This document shows, piece by piece, positions 1-11,300 of a stretch of DNA of 64,000 bases (position 1 is its first letter; every line of letters starts with the position of its first letter). This DNA is from Lytechinus pictus. Lineage: Eukaryota; Echinodermata; Echinoidea; Temnopleuroida; Toxopneustidae. Location: assembly GCF_037042905.1 (NCBI RefSeq), contig NC_087249.1:39181901-39245900 (forward strand), written 5' to 3'. The notes beneath the pieces were generated by a model that saw nothing but the letters and a program-made list of their open reading frames with translations, was not told where the DNA came from and did no database searches. Both the position numbers and the translations under genes were made by a program.

Positions 1-1160
1 GCATGATTTTCAAGTCGAGTAAAGAGTATGCATTTGTGTGAATTTCTTAACTAATTGTGTACATTTCTGTAAATGTGCATGAAAATGTATGTTCATGTTG
101 TTATGTATCAAGTTATGATCTACATGTATTAAAGCCCAAATAATGATGTTTTGTTTGAAATTATCAAGGTTTTGGGTGAAATCATGAAAGTAAATTACAC
201 GTGTGATTGATGGTGGACCAACATTTAAAACTTACATGGTTAACTATAGAAAGTGGGTATATGGTTATTAGATGGATAAAAACTGTGATTGTTTAGCCAT
301 TTTGCACTCACAATTAACTCATTATTTTCAGATAGACATGTAAAGTAGCTGTATGGTTATAGTACATGCTTACATGTACATGTAATGCTGTAAAGAGTTT
401 GTGAGTGCAACATGTTACCAGCACCACGACGAGGACGCCAATCACAATATCATATCTTCCACAGCAAGTATTCTACAACAAAGAATTGATTGACATAACC
501 ATAAAATATCAAGATTTTTTTCTCTTTCATGGATTGTTAGAAAGCCTTGAACATGACCTATGATAGGCATGGATCTAGCTTACCAAACAGTCTTTATGAA
601 ATTATTTTTTTGTAATTGATTATGACAAGTTTTTAAAAAGTAGATTTAGACCTACTTATGACTTTTGTTGCATGTTGTGGATGATATGAATGGTGCCATA
701 TGGTTCATAAATGAACCCTTTTTTGTTTAAATTTTATTGAAAATGACAATATAAAATACATAAACAGTAAACAAATGAAATTATGACAATGATTAGGTGT
801 ATGAAAGCCCTAGGGGGCTGGTCAAATATATTGCTGTACACATGCGTGACCAAAAAAACGTGTGCACTCGTTAAGAGTATCAAAAACTCAGATTTTCAAA
901 AAAAGGGGTATTTTTTAAAAACTGGTCAATCGCAGGATGAAACGTATTTTAAAATAGAGAAGGTTTTTTCCAAAGCTTTTTTTTAAGACTAGCTAAACGT
1001 GTTTAGGGTAGGTTTTTTTCCCAAGCTTTTTCTCCGGGGTCGTATTCTGGTGACAACTTGTTTAGGGGCAAAAATGTGTAAATAAAGCCCGCGAAAAACT
1101 CGTTTAGGGGGTGTTTGGAAATAATTTGGCCACGTGTGTGTACAGCAATACATTTGACTG
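1..1160. other. AT-rich DNA without a recognised gene
   Basis: No open frame, splice-flanked exon or repeat with clear borders was recognised here. The short open frames lack any family resemblance. Confidence 0.5.
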
Positions 1161-1185
1161 CCCCCCCCCCCCCCCCCCCCCCCCC
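1161..1185. repeat. Poly-C tract (25 C)
   Basis: An uninterrupted run of 25 C. Such runs are prone to length error in sequencing, so the length should be taken as approximate. Confidence 0.95.
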
Positions 1186-1536
1186 GGTATGTAAGCTTAG
1201 TCTAAAATGTGATGCACAAGTAATAAGAACACAAGAGAAAATTATGCAGATACAGTATGGTCTGGAAATGATTAGTGGTGCTCAGCAGAAGGAATTAGAG
1301 GCTGGTACCATTGGTCTGCATGTATCATAAACAGTCTCTCTCTCTCTCTCTAGAGACCAATACTGTTTTTTTAAACGGTATACATAATTTCAATTCTTGT
1401 TATGAGGTATTAGGGAGTCTAGTTATCTTTTCTCTTTAACAGTTTTTTATCGAAACTTCTTTGAGGTACATGCAATTTGTACAAGCTGGTACAATTTGCA
1501 AACTTTTGCTTACATCAGGGTTGTACATCTAAACAA

Positions 1537-3095
1537 GAGTTGTAGTATTTTGAGTCAGTCTCTAACAATTGACGCTTATCAATCATTATACCATACTACA
1601 GGCTGTATTTTCATGCATTTACAAACAGTGTGTAGGGTTGAATAACGAAGTATACACTGTGCCAAGTGAACATAACTTCTCTACATTTTGATGATATACC
1701 ACATGGTAAAGGAAATGCCTCTCTTGTAACTCATATAGCCTGCATGTATTATGAAATTTGTTGAAATACTTTCAATTATTTCATTGCATAATTCTAGCTC
1801 TATCCTTTTATTACCATTGGTTGTATATCTCAGAAAACAGTAGACTCTTATCTATATTTTATTCATTCAAGGGGTGAGAGTTTTTTTACTTTTAGGTAGG
1901 TGGTATCAGATAATAGTTACAAATCTCAATATACTTGTAATATATACATGGATACACGTACAAACATAAAATGTCAGAATTTGGATTCTGTAATAATAAT
2001 AAAAACAGAATGTCAAAACATTTTATCAAAAATATGAAAATAGACAGTGTCAGGAAAATAATTTACAGCTTGCTTTTTAATGACATTTATAAAAATAAGC
2101 ACGTACATGTATGACTTTCATACAAAGCATTATCCAAGGTAGAGTTATGATTCACGGTAGATACATAGAATTAAAGCCAAAACAATAGCAGATTTGTAAT
2201 TTTTTAAATCATGCATTCGGTGTAGTATTTTCAGTCAGTTTGTAACAATTAATGCTTATCAATCATACCATACTACCTGCATAATGATACATTTACAAAC
2301 AGTGTGTAGGGTTTAAAGAAAAGGTATACACTGTGACAAATATACATAACTTCTCTTCACTTCCATGATCTACCACATGGTAAAGGAAATGCCTCTCTTG
2401 TAACTCATATAGCCTGCATGTATTATGAAATTTGTTGAAATACTTTCAATTATTTCATTGCATAATTCTAGCTCTATTTATCATTTTACTAACATTGGTA
2501 CATATCTCAGAAAACAGTAGACTCTTATCTACATTTTATTCATTCAAGGGGTGAGAGTTTTTTTTTTACTTTTGGGTAGGTGGTATCAGATAATAGTTAC
2601 AAATCTCAATATACTTGTAATATATACATGGATACACGTACAAACATGAAATACCAGAATTTGGATTCTGTAATAATGATAATAAAAAGATAATGTCAAA
2701 ACATTTTATTTTAAAAATATGAAAATAGACAGTGTCAGTGAAATATTTACAGCTTGCTTTTTAATGATATTTATAAAAACAAGCACGTACATGTATGACT
2801 TTCATACAAAGCACTATCCAAGGTAGACTTATGATTCATGGTAGATACATAGAATTAAAGCCAAAACAATAATAGCTGATTTGTAATTTGTAAAATCATC
2901 ATGCATTCAGTGTAGTATTTTCAGTCAGTTTCTAACAATTGACGCTTATCAATCATTATACCATAATACCTGCATTTTGATACATTTACAAACAGTGTGT
3001 AGGGTTTAAAGAAAAGGTAAACACTGTGACAAGTATACATAACTTCTCTTCACTTCCATGATCTACCACATGGTAAAGATAATGCCTCTCCTTGA
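1537..3095. repeat. Tandem repeat of about 690 bp, 2.3 copies
   Basis: The block beginning TAGTATTTT(G/C)AGTCAGT starts at about 1537, 2222 and 2911, so the period is 685-689 bp. Copies 1 and 2 match along their length apart from small indels, for example the region with CCTCTCTTGTAACTCATATAG. Copy 3 breaks off near 3095, about 140 bp before the end of the Helentron frame on the minus strand. It lies on the 3' side of that element and may belong to its non-coding 3' region; this is inference. Confidence 0.85.
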
Positions 3096-3236
3096 TAAAT
3101 TTCTTTCCAATCAAACAAACATTATTGTACTCTTTGTTTTTCTGTTATCTGATTTACCAATTATTTCACTCTCACTGTATAAAAGTTTGTACTTAGAAAC
3201 ACTTTGTTTTAAACTAGTCTTCTTTACCATACAAGA

Positions 3237-6200
3237 TTATGTATTACTTGAAAGTTGTACACAGGATGAAGGGATAGCTACATATACCATCTTATGGTAA
3301 CTGTAATGGCTTTCTAATGTCCCACTTGACAGTTTGTTTTCCTCAATATTTGTAAATACCAAGTCAATTGTTGTACATCCATTTGTTGTGAATTCACAAA
3401 TAAGTTGTGTACATTTGAATAACTGTGTCATTGCATTCACAAGCTTTTGTTTGTTTGGAGTAGAAGTAAGCATATTGATATTGAAATCTCCCATGATAAC
3501 AAGTGGTTCATTTGGGTTAATATAATTACCCAAGTGTTGTAGTGCTCTGTGAATTTTTCTCCAATTTTCTTTAGGACGACAATACATAGAAACCACTTGC
3601 AACTTAGGACTATGAGAAGGAAGCTGAACTACTGTCATTTCAATTGACTGGAAATTACATGGAACAACTGTACATTGCAAGCCTTTCCTGTGGTATACAG
3701 CACTTCCATAGTGTGTACGTTGTGAGCTAAAGTCATTTCTTGACATCTTGAAATTATCCATTTCATACTCACATGCTTTATCCATAGAACACAGTTTTGT
3801 TTCAACAAATAAATTGATATCGGATACCTGTAAGTTGAAGTATTTTTGTATGTCTTTCATATGAAGGTGCAATGACTGGCAGTTGTGGAAAGCTATTTTG
3901 ACACAATCTTTTGGATAGTCATACAATGGCTTGTAGCAAAGAGTCATTGATTTAGACTGTCTCAAACGTTCCATTTCTGTCATCACATCATCTGAAACTT
4001 TGATATGAGCCAGGTTTAGAGGACCAATGATATGCAAATTTTGTAATGATGGCACTCTACTGAAAGCAACATAATGAAGATGGACAGCCTTTCTGTCAGG
4101 TAATTGGACAACTGCTCTATCTAGAGTGCTTCCTTGAGCTCTGTGTATTGTTTTAGCACATGCTAATTGGAGGGGGAATTGTTTTCTTGATACTTTCACT
4201 GCTTTGTATCTCCCAATTGCAAACTCTCTGGCTATTGGTTTAATTGGTGTCCAGGACTGATGAATCGCATTGTTGGTATGTTTTGGATATTCATGTCTCA
4301 GTTTGAGCCCTGTTTCTTCTGTCTCAAAAAGTACCCATACTATTTCCACATTCCCACTCTTGTCATATTGGAAATATTTTGAAACACATGCTGCTCCATT
4401 AACTAATCCATCTGCTGTGTCTATGTTGACAGTTAGTTCAGCTTTGAGCTCTAAAGCAAGATTGCATGTTTTAGATAGCCCCATTTCTTTGGCTTTGGCA
4501 CATGACAAAACTTTTTGCTTGACTTCATCTGTGATATCACCAATAACTATGTCATGAGATGCCAAGACAGCTTGGTTTGCTACACTACTGTGTAATTGCT
4601 TGTTATGTGCATCAACAGCCTCATTGTGATACAACAAATGAGTGACATCAACTGGGTAATTCTCATCTTCTTTAGAGATTATTCTACCTTTTAGTAATTT
4701 AATGTCTTCTTTGGTTTGCTTGCCTTCTCTCATTCTGTTCAACAATGCTGCATAAGCTACATCTTCTTTTTGTCTCATAATGTCTGTTAATTCAAACAGC
4801 TCGAAGTTGTTGGTCCATACATTTGGTGCCAGAACTTCTGTACTTGATGTAGTAGTTGGATTTTTAAAAATCCAAGTGTCCATTACTGGCTGCAATTGGA
4901 AAAGATCGCCAATAGCTATAATACTGACACCTCCAAATGGTTTTGATACATTCATTACTTCTTGTAATCGTTGGTTTATGAAGCAAAACATCTTTGTTCC
5001 AACCATAGATATTTCGTCGATGAATACAAGCTTCAATTCACCAAGTTGGGTTCTGAGGGTGTTGCGTTTGTCATGTGATAAAGGTTTATAGCTAAAACCT
5101 TGGTTAGCAGGAATGCAAAATGCAGAATGGAGGGTTTGACCCCTGATCAAATAGGCTGCTTTACCAGTAGGTGCTGTGAGGAGTACCTTAATTACATCTG
5201 GATTACTACCAGATTCTGTGTTATAATGCCTCACAAGTGCCTGGTATAGTGACTTGATTACTCTTGTCTTTCCAACTCCTGCACCTCCACTCAAGAAGAG
5301 GAGTAACTGTTCATCTGAAGTTTTCACTTTGTTTAGTACATGATTAAAGAATTCAGATTGCTTTTGATTAAGAGAAGAAACAATTTCCCTGAATTTACTA
5401 TCAGACAATCTATTTCTGATTCTCTCTTCTTGCATGTCTGTTCCAGTCGATTGTATACCCAATTCAGAAGCAATATCATAGCTAGTGAAGAGATCTTCAC
5501 CTTCTATAGCATTTCTATCTTTGCCAAACTTATTTGCATTTATCTCATTAATATGTTCATTGCAAGGAGCTACATTATGAAGGTTTTCTTCATTTGAGTC
5601 ATTAAGCAGTTTTTGTTCAGCCATATCTAACTCTTCAGCATACTGGTTGTACTCTTTCTGTTTTTCTTCTATTACTTGTTTTACCATTTGGTATCTTTCT
5701 TCATATGTTTGGCAGTTTCCAATGATTTCACTCTCACTGATGTAAGGGTAAAAGAGCATCAAATTTTCTCTGTAGTAATTTTCTGGATCTTTTTCTTTGT
5801 CATATCTCACATAGCGTATCACTTTTTGCTTTTTCCTTTGTTTCATAATCACTGTGTTTGAGATTTTCAATTCACCAAGACATGTTTGTTTATTTTGATA
5901 TAGATCAGAGTCATCAGGTTCATCTTCTTTGTTATCATCACTGTCTGTTTCAGGCAGTTCTAATTCATGCACTTTTCTCTTCTTCTTGAACTGTACTTTT
6001 TTCATATCATACCATGCAATGAAATCTGCTAAGCACATGTCCCGGGCCTTCCTTGGCCGTTCTGAGTATCTCTTGATGTTATTGCTGCACTGAATGTCGT
6101 CACTATCAGCAGGCAAAGCATCAAGTTGCTCTGAAGGTTTGAGTATAAAAGGTCTCTGATCTGGAGGTGAAGTGTTAACAAATGCATGCCCACATGATGA

Positions 6201-7382
6201 ATGCTTTAGTGGCATTTGTAGAGAGAGATATATTGCTTCAGGTGCACTAATCTCAACATTTTTAAGAAATTTGTTTCCAATCAAACGAACTTGATCTTTG
6301 ATATCAGTTGATCCTTTTCTAGCTTCATCACATGTTCGTCTCAAGAGTTCACTCATGCCTCTTTGGCCTTTAGAAACATAGTTCACAACATACATTGCAC
6401 AAGCATAAGCATTGGTAATGAATTGTATGTCTGTATTTGCTTGCCATGCCTGGAGTACAGCAGGGTTATACGCATTCACACGTACATTGCATGGTTCTCG
6501 TTTGAGAAACACCTTTGAAGCTGAAATAGAACTTCTGATTGCAAGCTCATAATCATCAGGTGAAATGCCAAAATGGTCAAGAAACAGTTGAAGAGTAAGT
6601 TGCTGGATTTCAGGTTTGTTTAGTTCAATTTGTATTTCTTTCCATTTCTGTTTATGTAACTGCTTTTCTTTGTCTTCCATTTCAACTGGCAGAGGTTGTA
6701 AGATCTTTGTAGACTCCATAGGAGGCAATGGGAAATTGAACCTGCACACTTTACCCTTTTTTCGACAAGTATGTGTGTGTCTGTGACATTGCAGTTTTTT
6801 CAAGTTCTCATTTACACCCAAACTTTGTCCGTCTGTTTCAATGAAGTTGTCAATGTAATTTTCAATGTCTGAATTTGAATCTATCTCAAATTTAGGGGCC
6901 CCATTCACCCACAGAAGACTGTGCAGATGGGCTGATCCTCTATGTTGGAACTCTATCCTGTAGAAATGTTCTGAAATTTTCCCAAGTGGCTCACATGAAC
7001 CTTGAAGGAAATTTTGATAGAATTTTTTCACTCTGTGATCAAAATATCTTGTGACAGTGACAGGATCTGATCGAATAAGTCTATTTTTTGTTTCCCAAGT
7101 GAAACTTGAAACATCTTCCGCACTATACTGTTTGTTGTCAACAAGTTTACCCAAAGATATTAAGAGATCAGTCCAATGTGACTCAGCAGAAGACAAAGAA
7201 ATAAACCATGTTGGTAATCCTAACTGTCTAATCATTGCAAACAGATCCTTTTCAGTCAGTCCGCAAGCCCCTGTGTTAATGAGCAAATGAGCAAGATTTA
7301 TCCAAGTCCTCTCGTGGCTGAATTCATGTCCCTGCAAAATCTCGTGAATTATGAGACTTTTTTTATCAAAGAATTTAACCAC
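3237..7382 (-). CDS. Helentron Rep-helicase-endonuclease, C-terminal half of the split polyprotein
   Basis: Open frame of 1381 codons; only the part from 7252 downward is Helentron, since the first 44 or so codons (from 7382) lie in the inserted element. The Rep nuclease has the HUH signature (HRGSAHLH, near residue 175) and paired tyrosines in YVVNYVSKGQ near residue 330. The Pif1-type helicase has Walker A GGAGVGKT, Walker B FIDEISM, GDLFQLQPV, and the late motifs HRAQGSTLDRAVV and YVAFSRV. The last 220 residues are an endonuclease with FHNCQSL, FVETKL, MGDFNIN and TTIDLVFTN. Its final motif reads SYH where SDH is usual in APE-like nucleases, so nuclease activity is doubtful. Expected role: nicking, unwinding and strand transfer of the element. 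As it stands, the protein lacks its own start. Confidence 0.9.
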   Translation of the reverse strand: MVKFFDKKSLIIHEILQGHEFSHERTWINLAHLLINTGACGLTEKDLFAMIRQLGLPTWFISLSSAESHWTDLLISLGKLVDNKQYSAEDVSSFTWETKNRLIRSDPVTVTRYFDHRVKKFYQNFLQGSCEPLGKISEHFYRIEFQHRGSAHLHSLLWVNGAPKFEIDSNSDIENYIDNFIETDGQSLGVNENLKKLQCHRHTHTCRKKGKVCRFNFPLPPMESTKILQPLPVEMEDKEKQLHKQKWKEIQIELNKPEIQQLTLQLFLDHFGISPDDYELAIRSSISASKVFLKREPCNVRVNAYNPAVLQAWQANTDIQFITNAYACAMYVVNYVSKGQRGMSELLRRTCDEARKGSTDIKDQVRLIGNKFLKNVEISAPEAIYLSLQMPLKHSSCGHAFVNTSPPDQRPFILKPSEQLDALPADSDDIQCSNNIKRYSERPRKARDMCLADFIAWYDMKKVQFKKKRKVHELELPETDSDDNKEDEPDDSDLYQNKQTCLGELKISNTVIMKQRKKQKVIRYVRYDKEKDPENYYRENLMLFYPYISESEIIGNCQTYEERYQMVKQVIEEKQKEYNQYAEELDMAEQKLLNDSNEENLHNVAPCNEHINEINANKFGKDRNAIEGEDLFTSYDIASELGIQSTGTDMQEERIRNRLSDSKFREIVSSLNQKQSEFFNHVLNKVKTSDEQLLLFLSGGAGVGKTRVIKSLYQALVRHYNTESGSNPDVIKVLLTAPTGKAAYLIRGQTLHSAFCIPANQGFSYKPLSHDKRNTLRTQLGELKLVFIDEISMVGTKMFCFINQRLQEVMNVSKPFGGVSIIAIGDLFQLQPVMDTWIFKNPTTTSSTEVLAPNVWTNNFELFELTDIMRQKEDVAYAALLNRMREGKQTKEDIKLLKGRIISKEDENYPVDVTHLLYHNEAVDAHNKQLHSSVANQAVLASHDIVIGDITDEVKQKVLSCAKAKEMGLSKTCNLALELKAELTVNIDTADGLVNGAACVSKYFQYDKSGNVEIVWVLFETEETGLKLRHEYPKHTNNAIHQSWTPIKPIAREFAIGRYKAVKVSRKQFPLQLACAKTIHRAQGSTLDRAVVQLPDRKAVHLHYVAFSRVPSLQNLHIIGPLNLAHIKVSDDVMTEMERLRQSKSMTLCYKPLYDYPKDCVKIAFHNCQSLHLHMKDIQKYFNLQVSDINLFVETKLCSMDKACEYEMDNFKMSRNDFSSQRTHYGSAVYHRKGLQCTVVPCNFQSIEMTVVQLPSHSPKLQVVSMYCRPKENWRKIHRALQHLGNYINPNEPLVIMGDFNINMLTSTPNKQKLVNAMTQLFKCTQLICEFTTNGCTTIDLVFTNIEENKLSSGTLESHYSYHKMVYVAIPSSCVQLSSNT

Positions 7383-8336
7383 TTTCTCCTTGAATAATAT
7401 TGATTATTTTTGTACCATGGGCAAGAGTAAATGTTACTCTTTTATATTGGTCATTTCTTTTGAATGAAATATCTTAATAAATAAGTGTATTTTTTACCTG
7501 AAAAGATGCATCAAACAGAATTTTCTTCCTCTGTTTTCACTTGCAAATTGTGCAACATTTTGTGTTTTAGGCACCAACATTATTTATATGATCAGAAAGC
7601 TCAAACTCTATACTTTCTTACAATGTCACTCTTGATATGTGGCATCTTTTAGATGGGTCAGCAGCCAGCTTGTTCCATCAAGATGCAAGACGAGATTTCT
7701 GAAATTTCTGAGTAACATACAATCCAGAGTTCTGATTGGCTCAATACTGTTTTCAAAACAAACAGGCGCGGGTAATTTGAAGAGATTACCACATGGTGAG
7801 TGTGACCTTGCAGAGGCCCAGTGTGGGGAACATTGGAATTTGAGTGGGTGTGTGGTCCCTTTGACCAATCAGAGCGCAGTATTCTTGTTTTTGAGCTGCA
7901 AAATGTACTTGGCCTATGAAAAGCTGGCTGCTGACCCATCTAAAATACATCTTCTTATAAAAATTATATCATATTAAAGCTTAGATCTTCAGCTTTATCA
8001 TGATTTAAAAATCATTTGTGCCCAAACAGAAATTAAGTGTGAAAACAACAACTTTTGTTGCATGAAAAAAAATATTTTGTTTCATGTTTTAGATCAAAAG
8101 TTTTTCCTATATTACAACATTCTTTTAAAAATCCAAACACATGACCTGAAAGAATGATTCTTCTTCTTTACAAAGATACCAAAAACATGAAATTTGGTCA
8201 ATATTTAGAGCAGCAATGGCCGAATAAAAAGAGGTGTTTTGGTTCGCACCAAGCTCATTAACTATGCAAAAACCCTCTAGTCATGAATATCACTTGGATA
8301 AAAGAAGCTACCTTTTCAGGGCTTGCGGACTGACTG
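7253..8336. mobile_element. Non-autonomous DNA transposon with 18-bp terminal inverted repeats, inside the Helentron gene
   Basis: CAGTCAGTCCGCAAGCCC at 7253-7270 is the exact reverse complement of 8319-8336. The left flank ends CCTTTT and the right flank starts TTTTT, consistent with a 4-bp TTTT target duplication. Removing the element and one TTTT restores the Helentron frame through the family sequence KKDLFAMIRQLG. No transposase is visible. The superfamily is not assigned: a 4-bp duplication rules out Tc1 (TA) and classical hAT (8 bp), and T-rich flanks make the exact length uncertain. Confidence 0.88.
7647..7945. repeat. Inverted-repeat unit nested inside the Helentron insertion
   Basis: The 25 bases at 7647-7671 (TTTTAGATGGGTCAGCAGCC...) are the reverse complement of 7921-7945. 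The pair encloses about 250 bp with further weak inverted similarity (CAATCCAGAGTTCTGATTGG against CCAATCAGAGCGCAGTATTC). It may be a separate MITE nested in the 7253-8336 element, or an internal hairpin of it. No clear target duplication was seen. Confidence 0.75.
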
Positions 8337-11300
8337 TTTTTGGCTGTTTCCCAGTATGGTGGAGATCCTCTTAAAGTTCTGAAAATTCTATATCCTTCAT
8401 CTAATTTGACCATGGAGTCAACAACATCTTGTTGTTTGACATCTCCTGCAGTATATGACTTGCCTGATGTTTTAACCCGCCTTAGTGAAAGCCATATCTT
8501 ATCTTTGATCTGTTTCATTTGGAGTTTCTTGCATTTGAAAAAGATGTTTGTTACAGATTTTGCTGCTCTTCGATCAGAATGTCGTAATTCTAATTTGCAG
8601 ATATCACTGTACTTGAGAGGTATTTCTCTATCTTTGTTACTTGGCCTTCGTTCCCCACAAAATATAGTTGGAAATGATAATTCCTCAATATCAGCCTGTA
8701 ATGAACTAATTGGTATATTTCCCTCACTGGGTGCAAAAGAGAGAATGTTTTGTTGATCATCAACATTTTGTGGATACAACATAGTGTCCAAACTTCCAAC
8801 AGGTTCTTTTTCATCAATTTCACTCCAATCAGAGTCACTATCTTTTTCTTTCTCCTCGGTTTGGGAAGCAGAAACATTAACTGCAGTAGGTACTATGTTA
8901 TCTTCACAAGTGCTCTCTTCGAGAAACTCTTTCCATTGAGTTTTATGCATTTCTGCAACATGAGTTGGCCAAAATTCATCTAAACCGTCTGTAACATATT
9001 GTTTAAACAGAGGCTGTTTCACTAAGTATTTTGTTGCTTCAAAACACTTCTGTGGTCTGATGTTTTCAAACATGTAATGACTTTTGTACCGAAGACGTTT
9101 CTTTAGTTTTACAGGGATGGTATGTGAATCATTAATAGAGCGAGGCAGTGAATTTACAATTGAAATATTGTTGGCAGGAACATTAACAACATTCCCACGG
9201 ATTCCAACTTGTCCACCACTTGGCAACTCACGAAGTTGGAAAAATGTATTTACTGGGGAAACCAGCCTCTCTTCAAGTGGGTTTAGTTGTAGCTCTGTTG
9301 GACAATGAGGAAATCCAGTTCTATTAGCTGATGAAAGTGGGGGGAGTTTATTCTTTAGCATCCAACTTTGACAAGTGTGGCAAATCCATTCTTTGCCTTC
9401 AACACTTAATGTTCCAGTGATACACTTTGAGTGAAGAGATTTATCAGTATTCCTAACAACAAACACATCATTAACAGACTGTTTAAACCATAGCTGCTTG
9501 CAGCATGTGCATATATACTCACATGCTACTGATACTGCTTCTTTAAAGTGCTCCACAAGTTCATCAATTGTATTGGAGGGAAATCTGTTGCTTTGTTTAC
9601 GTAAAGCGTCATCTTTAGATTCTTTCTCTCTGTATGCTGGATTGCTTCTCCTTTGTTTGTTGATGTTTCTCTCAAATTCTTGGAATGACGGAGCTCTTCT
9701 TCTCTTTCTATTGTTTCTTTTTTCAATTTCTTTATATTCCGGATCTTGTCGTCTTCTCTTCTTGAGGTTACTCTCAAACTCTTGGAAGGATAGATCTCTT
9801 CTTCTTGTTTTGTTTTTTCTTTGTTCATTATCTTTGTATTCCGGATCTTGTCTTCTACTCTTCTTGAGGTTACTCTCAAACTCTTGGAAGGATGGATCTT
9901 TTCTTCTTCTTTTGTTTTTTCTTTGTTCATTTTCTTTGTATTCCGGATCTTGTCGTCTTCTCTTCTTGAGGTTACTCTCAAACTCTTGGAAGGATAGATC
10001 TTTTCTTCTTCTTTTGTTTTTTCTTTGTTCATTTTCTTTGTATTCCGGATCTTGTCGTCTTCTCTTATTGAGGTTACTCTCAAACTCTTGGAAGGATAGA
10101 TCTTTTCTTCTTCTTTTGTTTTCTCTTTGTTCATTTTCTCTGTATTCCGGATCTTGTCGTCTTCTCTTATTGAGGTTACTCTCAAACTCTTGGAAGGATG
10201 GATCTTTTCTTCTTCTTTTGTTTTTTCTTTGTTCATTTTCTTTGTATTCCGGATCTTGTCGTCTTCTCTTCTTGAGGTTACTCTCAAACTCTTGGAAGGT
10301 TAGATCTTTTCTTCTTCTTTTGTTTTTTCTTTGTTCATTTTCTTTGTATTCTGGATCTTGTCGTCTTCTCTTATTGAGGTTACTCTCAAACTCTTGGAAT
10401 GACTGATCTCTTCTTCTCTTTCTATTGTTTCTTTTTTCATTTTCTTTGTATTCTGGATCTTGTCTTCTACTCTTTTTGAGGTTTTTCTCAAATTCTTTGA
10501 AGGACAAATCTCTTCTCCTCTTTCTGTTTGCACTTTGTTCACTTTCCTTATATTGTGGGTCTCTTCTTTTCTCCTTTCTGAGTGTCCTTTCTAATTTTGT
10601 ATAGGAAGAATTCTGTCTTTGCTTACGCTTGTATTCCATCATATAGGTCTTTCTTAGGTTTTGAGACAAGTGTGTATTAGCAACAATTTGTCCAATTGAC
10701 CTTGATAGCTCTTGAAAGTTTGCTTGAGAAACAAAGTATGAACTGAGAGTGTCTAATCTTTCAGTTGGGAATGGTATAACTTTGCCTTGCTGTAAGCACA
10801 ATTTGAGATGTTGTCTGATTTGTGAATTGTCAAATCTTTGAGTTTGTGGTGGCACATTGAACAGACAGCTAAATGCAGCAGCTATTGCAAAAGCTCCACA
10901 AGCTGGTTCAGTTTGTTGGGTTATTGGAATGTACTCTATATGCACAGCTGTTCCATACAATAGATTGATTTGAGGCATTAAATGCTTAATTCTGTCCTGT
11001 GAAGACAATGAATCATACACAGATACTCGATTGGTGGAAGGGTCATATGAGGATGTGACCCAATGGTTATCAACATGATGGAAGTTGATACAATGTTTAT
11101 CTCTAGGAATATCAATAGAAACTCCTTTAGAAAGAAGAACTTTCATGGCTGCAGGTGTCACTTGTCCAATGTATTGATCTAGTTGTGGACTATGATTTTT
11201 CATAATTGATACAGCTTGTTGTATGACATCATCAGGGATGTATGCTGCGTATTCATCCACTGAACTCATAGATTCTTTATTTAGATTCGACAAGGATAAG

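Noticed and set aside
1115-1330. Open frame with a polyproline run
   Set aside because: The prolines come from the poly-C tract. The following 45 residues have no recognised homology and no splice context.
7639-7977. 112-codon + strand frame inside the Helentron insertion
   Set aside because: It overlaps the nested inverted repeat, its ends are mirror images, and it shows no protein family resemblance.
9498-10406. Long open frames on the + strand and in other minus frames across the Helentron repeats
   Set aside because: They mirror the 102-bp coding minisatellite. A repeat whose period is a multiple of three and is free of stops in several frames produces these automatically.
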